NCBI GenBank assembly: GCA_038244055.1
Contig: JBBRTW010000270.1
Coordinates: 1 to 9,477, forward strand
DNA from: DASPKW01 sp038244055
Lineage (GTDB): Bacteria > Planctomycetota > Phycisphaerae > Tepidisphaerales > Tepidisphaeraceae
Length of the DNA: 9,477 bases
Direction of reading: 5' to 3'
Under the pieces are notes generated by a model that did not search any database, was not told where the DNA came from, and worked only from the letters and a program-made list of their open reading frames with translations. Made by a program: the position numbers and the translations under genes. This document shows, in pieces, positions 6,890-9,477 of this stretch. Position 1 is the first letter of the stretch. Each line of letters begins with the position of its first letter.

Positions 6890-6911
6890 ATTGTCCTTTC
6901 GCGTGGACAAT
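6890..6911 (-). promoter_or_regulatory. Inverted repeat covering the ribosome binding site of the 44-aa gene
   Basis: Perfect 7-bp arms ATTGTCC (minus-strand 6911-6905) and GGACAAT (6896-6890) with an 8-base loop. The second arm contains the GGA of the ribosome binding site. In RNA this stem could hide the site and reduce translation; in DNA it could serve as an operator. No clear -10/-35 pair is seen in the 60 or so bases between the sppA terminator and this site. Confidence 0.45.
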
Positions 6912-6948
6912 CCGCAAAGGTCGGGCCATTGCTGAGCGCAGATGAAAA

Positions 6949-6976
6949 GAGGCCCCCGGATCGTTCCGGAGGCCTC
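6949..6976 (-). terminator. Rho-independent terminator of sppA
   Basis: Twelve-base arms (6949-6960 and 6965-6976) with a single mismatch and a TCGT loop form a very GC-rich stem. On the minus strand this is followed directly by TTTTC. It stands 49 bases after the sppA stop codon. This is the clearest terminator in the window; it separates sppA from the small membrane protein gene. Confidence 0.88.
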
Positions 6977-7025
6977 GTTCAAATTTCAGTCCATCATGCG
7001 ATCGCAATCAGCCAGCGAAGGCCGA

Positions 7026-9023
7026 TTATTTCACCGTAATCATGTACGGCGACACCAGCATCACCGGCCGCTTATCCATCACTTCCATCAGATGAATCTG
7101 CTGAATCACCCGCGCCCGCAGCGAGGGGGGCAACGCCGACAAAGGTGAATCCACCGACAATTTGATCTGCGCCTTCCACGGCATTTTGGCGTCCACATCA
7201 CTCCCGCCTCCGCCGCCGCTGAAAACATCCAGCAGAGAGCGGCTGCCCGGAATTAATTTAACATCATATTGCCCATCTTTGAGTTCGCCCTCGTTGGCGG
7301 CGTATTTGATCGCATCCGAAAGCCCACCGATCTCATCCACCAAGCCGAGTTCCTTGGCTTGCTTGGCCAGGAAAATCCGGCCGCGGGCGACCTGATCGAT
7401 ATCCTTGATCTTGTCCTTGCGGTTGGTCATCACCCGCTCGGTGAACTGCTCGTAGGTCGCCTTCATCCAGTTGGTGACCATCCGCTTCTGGCGGTCGTTC
7501 CATTCCTTGTCCATCGACCACATATCCGCGTTCTTGCCGCGCGAGATGGTTTCTGTGGTGATGCCCAGCTTCTCGAACAGGCCGTGCAGGACGAATTTCC
7601 CGCCGACCACGCCGATCGAACCGACGATCGCCGACTGATCCGCGAAGATCCGGTCCCCGGCCGATGCCAGGTAATATCCGCCCGAGGCCGCCATCGACCC
7701 GACCGAGATGATCACCGGCTTATCCTGCGCCGCCGCGTTGACCGCCTGCCACATCACTTCCGAGGCCGGCGCTGATCCGCCCGGCGAATCGATTCGCAGC
7801 ACGATCGCCTTCACATTCGGATCGCGCGAGGCGATTCGGAACGCCTTGCGGATATTCTCCGAGCCCACCGTCCCGCCGCCGGTCAGAGGGTTCTCTTCCA
7901 CTTCGCCATCGACGATTTCGCCCTCGGCGTGGATCAGCCCCACCGCCAGCTTTTCCGATACCGGCTGCTTCTTGCTCATCATCTGCAAAATCGCCATGGG
8001 ATTGGAGAAATCGAGCTTCTCCCGCTGCGGCACCGCGTAATTCGGCAGGATGTTCACATCCCCGCCCAGTTCGCCCTTGAGAAGCTCGCGAAGCTCTTCC
8101 GGCGTCACCAGGTGATCGATCAACTTGCGATCCTTGGCCTGCTTGGCCGAGAGAAACACGTCATCGATGATCGCCTTGATCGACTGCTTCGAGACGTTCC
8201 GGCTCGTCGCCATCGTGTCGACGACCAGTTCGTACAGCGCATCGGCCAGGCGGCTCAGCTCGCCTTTTGACTCGGCCGACAGTTCCGTGCGCGTGTACTG
8301 CTCATCAGCGCCCTTGAACTCGCCAATCTGGATCATGTCCGCCTTGACGCCGAGCTTGTCGAACAGACCTTTCATGAACATCGGCTCGATCGACACGCCC
8401 TGGAACATCAGATCGCCGCCACTGAGCATGCAGATATCGGTGGCCCCGCTGGCCGCCAGATAGCTGGGCGTGGTGAAAGAATCGGCATAGACGAAAGTCC
8501 GCTTGCCCGCCTTCTGCAAATCATGGAACGCCTGGCGAATTTCCATCGCCTGGGCCATGTTAAAACTGCTGTTGGCGTTGAGCGTGACCAGCACCGCGCG
8601 GAGATTCTTGTCATCGCGCGCCTGATGCAGGCGATCGAGAAGGGCATGCACCGTCAGCAGGTTGAAATCCCCGAAGAGCGTGAATTCCGGGCTGCGCTCC
8701 AGCATCGGCTGGGTCAGGTCGAAATGCGCCACCTTGAGCAGCTTATCCACCGCCGACTGCTTGGCCTTGATCTTGGCCATCATTTCCTGCGGCGTGGGAA
8801 AGGCCTCATCCGGTTTGCCCGCCACGGTCTTGTCCGGCTTGACCGGCGTTTCCTTGATCGATGACTCGGCCACGATCCGCCCCGAGCGCGTATCGGCCGG
8901 TTTGATCGCCTGGACCGGTTTGGTGGTGGGCGTCGCTTTCGAAGGCGCGGTCGTCGGCGCATCCTTGGCGGCCACCGCCACCGAAACCAATGCAACCAGA
9001 ATCGCGGGAATAAATCGGATCAT
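7026..9023 (-). CDS. sppA: Signal peptide peptidase SppA, long (67K) type
   Basis: Membrane-associated S49 serine protease that degrades cleaved signal peptides. At 665 aa it is close to the tandem-domain E. coli type (about 618 aa) rather than the short type. The N-terminus MIRFIPAILVALVSVAVAA is a signal peptide or single anchor, followed by a Thr/Pro/Lys-rich spacer to about residue 75. The N-terminal S49 domain holds the candidate catalytic Lys237 (QIGEFKGADEQYTR). The C-terminal domain holds DSPGGSAPASE (412-422) and the nucleophile Ser447 (SMAASGGYYLAS). The C-terminal 65 or so residues after a Gly-rich hinge (FSGGGGGSD) look like a lineage-specific extension. The ATG at 9023 is chosen because AGGAG stands five bases upstream and a promoter lies at 9061-9089. 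A longer in-frame reading from 9167 would cross that promoter and lacks a signal sequence. Both catalytic residues are intact, so the enzyme should be active. Confidence 0.95.
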   Translation of the reverse strand: MIRFIPAILVALVSVAVAAKDAPTTAPSKATPTTKPVQAIKPADTRSGRIVAESSIKETPVKPDKTVAGKPDEAFPTPQEMMAKIKAKQSAVDKLLKVAHFDLTQPMLERSPEFTLFGDFNLLTVHALLDRLHQARDDKNLRAVLVTLNANSSFNMAQAMEIRQAFHDLQKAGKRTFVYADSFTTPSYLAASGATDICMLSGGDLMFQGVSIEPMFMKGLFDKLGVKADMIQIGEFKGADEQYTRTELSAESKGELSRLADALYELVVDTMATSRNVSKQSIKAIIDDVFLSAKQAKDRKLIDHLVTPEELRELLKGELGGDVNILPNYAVPQREKLDFSNPMAILQMMSKKQPVSEKLAVGLIHAEGEIVDGEVEENPLTGGGTVGSENIRKAFRIASRDPNVKAIVLRIDSPGGSAPASEVMWQAVNAAAQDKPVIISVGSMAASGGYYLASAGDRIFADQSAIVGSIGVVGGKFVLHGLFEKLGITTETISRGKNADMWSMDKEWNDRQKRMVTNWMKATYEQFTERVMTNRKDKIKDIDQVARGRIFLAKQAKELGLVDEIGGLSDAIKYAANEGELKDGQYDVKLIPGSRSLLDVFSGGGGGSDVDAKMPWKAQIKLSVDSPLSALPPSLRARVIQQIHLMEVMDKRPVMLVSPYMITVK

Positions 9024-9060
9024 GCAAACTCCTGGAGGGAATAGGTGCGGAATCATCCTA

Positions 9061-9089
9061 ACTATAAATCGCCGGCAAACCGTTCTCAA
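9061..9089 (-). promoter_or_regulatory. Sigma-70-type promoter of sppA
   Basis: Minus-strand -35 TTGAGA (9089-9084), exactly 17 bases of spacer, and -10 TATAGT (9066-9061); each box matches five of six consensus positions. Transcription would start near 9054, giving a leader of about 30 bases that contains the AGGAG ribosome binding site. This is the best promoter in the window. Confidence 0.65.
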
Positions 9090-9274
9090 ACAAAATCGGC
9101 ATTCCATCAATCTTCGATCAACTTGGACGACGTCTAGCCGCCAAAGGTTCGCCCACCGGTGCATCACCGATGCAGACGGGTCGACCGACTCCTGTTTAAC
9201 GGCCCCGCACTCGAAAAGTTACAAATTGGCCAGGGACCATCTTCTGGACGCCCCGTTTGGAACCCCAACTGCAA
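9090..9274. other. Intergenic sequence without a recognised gene
   Basis: The frames open here are unlike genes: no ribosome binding site, no recognisable domain, and they run into repeats. The only structure seen is a small stem, TGCATC-ACC-GATGCA (9160-9174). It may hold the 3' flank of a gene beyond the right edge. Confidence 0.5.
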
Positions 9275-9402
9275 CCGTCATTCTGAGGGAGCTTCAGGCG
9301 ACCGAAGAATCTGACCACACCGTATTGGCCCGCCCGTATGGCAAAATGGCCTCGACGGATAAGCCAGATTCTTCGGTCGTCTATACTCCCTCAGAATGAC
9401 GG
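9275..9402. mobile_element. MITE-like inverted-repeat element, 128 bp
   Basis: The outer arms of 17 bases are perfectly complementary (CCGTCATTCTGAGGGAG at 9275-9291 and its reverse complement at 9386-9402). After a short unpaired patch of seven versus six bases, inner arms of 15 bases are also perfect (9299-9313 and 9365-9379). About 51 bases lie inside. It encodes no protein. The GTCATTCTGAG...CCGAAGAATCT phrase belongs to a dispersed palindromic repeat type that I recall from many bacterial genomes through spurious peptides such as HSERSEES and VILSEAKNL. No clear target-site duplication is visible. Confidence 0.65.
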
Positions 9403-9430
9403 CACAGTCCCCTGCTGCCGTTTCGCCATC

Positions 9431-9477
9431 TGGCAATCGGCAATCCGCAATCCAAAATCCGCAATCCGCAATTGCCA
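9431..9477. repeat. AATCCGC heptamer array at the right edge
   Basis: Six consecutive heptamers (AATCGGC, AATCCGC, AATCCAA, AATCCGC, AATCCGC, AATTGCC) at 9435-9476. The ends TGGCAAT (9431-9437) and ATTGCCA (9471-9477) are inverted copies of each other. The array may continue beyond the window. It is the same repeat type as 6643-6715. Confidence 0.7.

Noticed and set aside
6578..7039. Plus-strand open frames of 153 and 115 aa and a minus-strand frame of 121 aa in the same area
   Set aside because: They run through the heptamer repeats and the sppA terminator; their peptides (SAIRNRQSAI-type) are translations of repeat DNA.
9024..9167. In-frame extension of sppA upstream to ATG 9167
   Set aside because: It would cover the sppA promoter and ribosome binding site and place a non-signal-like segment before a normal signal peptide.
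8662..9399. 245-aa plus-strand open frame
   Set aside because: The first half is antisense to sppA and the rest is translated intergenic and MITE-like sequence (VILRELQATEES is a known style of repeat-derived peptide).

Overview
This GC-rich bacterial window probably comes from a planctomycete, perhaps of the Phycisphaerae. The main clue is the secreted protease, which carries the planctomycete-type N-terminal motif LEALEGRTMM (LEPR-XLL-like). Supporting clues are the heptamer 'AATCCGC' intergenic repeats and the weak Shine-Dalgarno use of some genes. No ribosomal or other phylogenetic marker is present, so this is an inference from style.

Layout. (1) Positions 1-737, + strand: the 3' part of a gene for a proline-rich protein with four membrane helices; its start lies outside the window. 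(2) 738-962: a convergent gap holding two inverted copies of a roughly 55-bp sequence, one just after each stop codon. (3) 963-3053, - strand: a subtilisin-family (S8) protease with a Pro/Thr linker and two CBM6-like carbohydrate-binding modules. Its leader holds a promoter candidate and a 14-bp palindrome TGTTC-N4-GAACA. (4) 3264-5834, - strand: a complete alpha-glucan (glycogen) phosphorylase, followed by a GC-rich hairpin. (5) 6009-6551, - strand: an unrecognised 180-aa soluble protein. (6) 6643-6715: heptamer repeats arranged as an inverted pair. (7) 6751-6885, - strand: a 44-aa membrane protein with a good ribosome binding site that lies inside an inverted repeat. (8) 6949-6976: a convincing rho-independent terminator for the gene upstream. 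(9) 7026-9023, - strand: a complete signal peptide peptidase SppA of the long, two-domain type, with a good promoter and ribosome binding site. (10) 9090-9477: no gene; a 128-bp inverted-repeat (MITE-like) element and another heptamer array.

The five minus-strand genes point the same way, but the gaps (about 65 to 210 bp), separate promoter candidates and terminators suggest individual transcription units rather than one operon. The functions do not form one pathway: SppA degrades membrane peptides, the phosphorylase mobilises storage glucan, and the protease is probably exported to act on or near polysaccharide.

I found no phage, CRISPR, transposase, tRNA or rRNA gene. The least explained parts are the 44-aa membrane protein with its leader, the 180-aa orphan, the protease leader palindrome and the three kinds of intergenic repeat.
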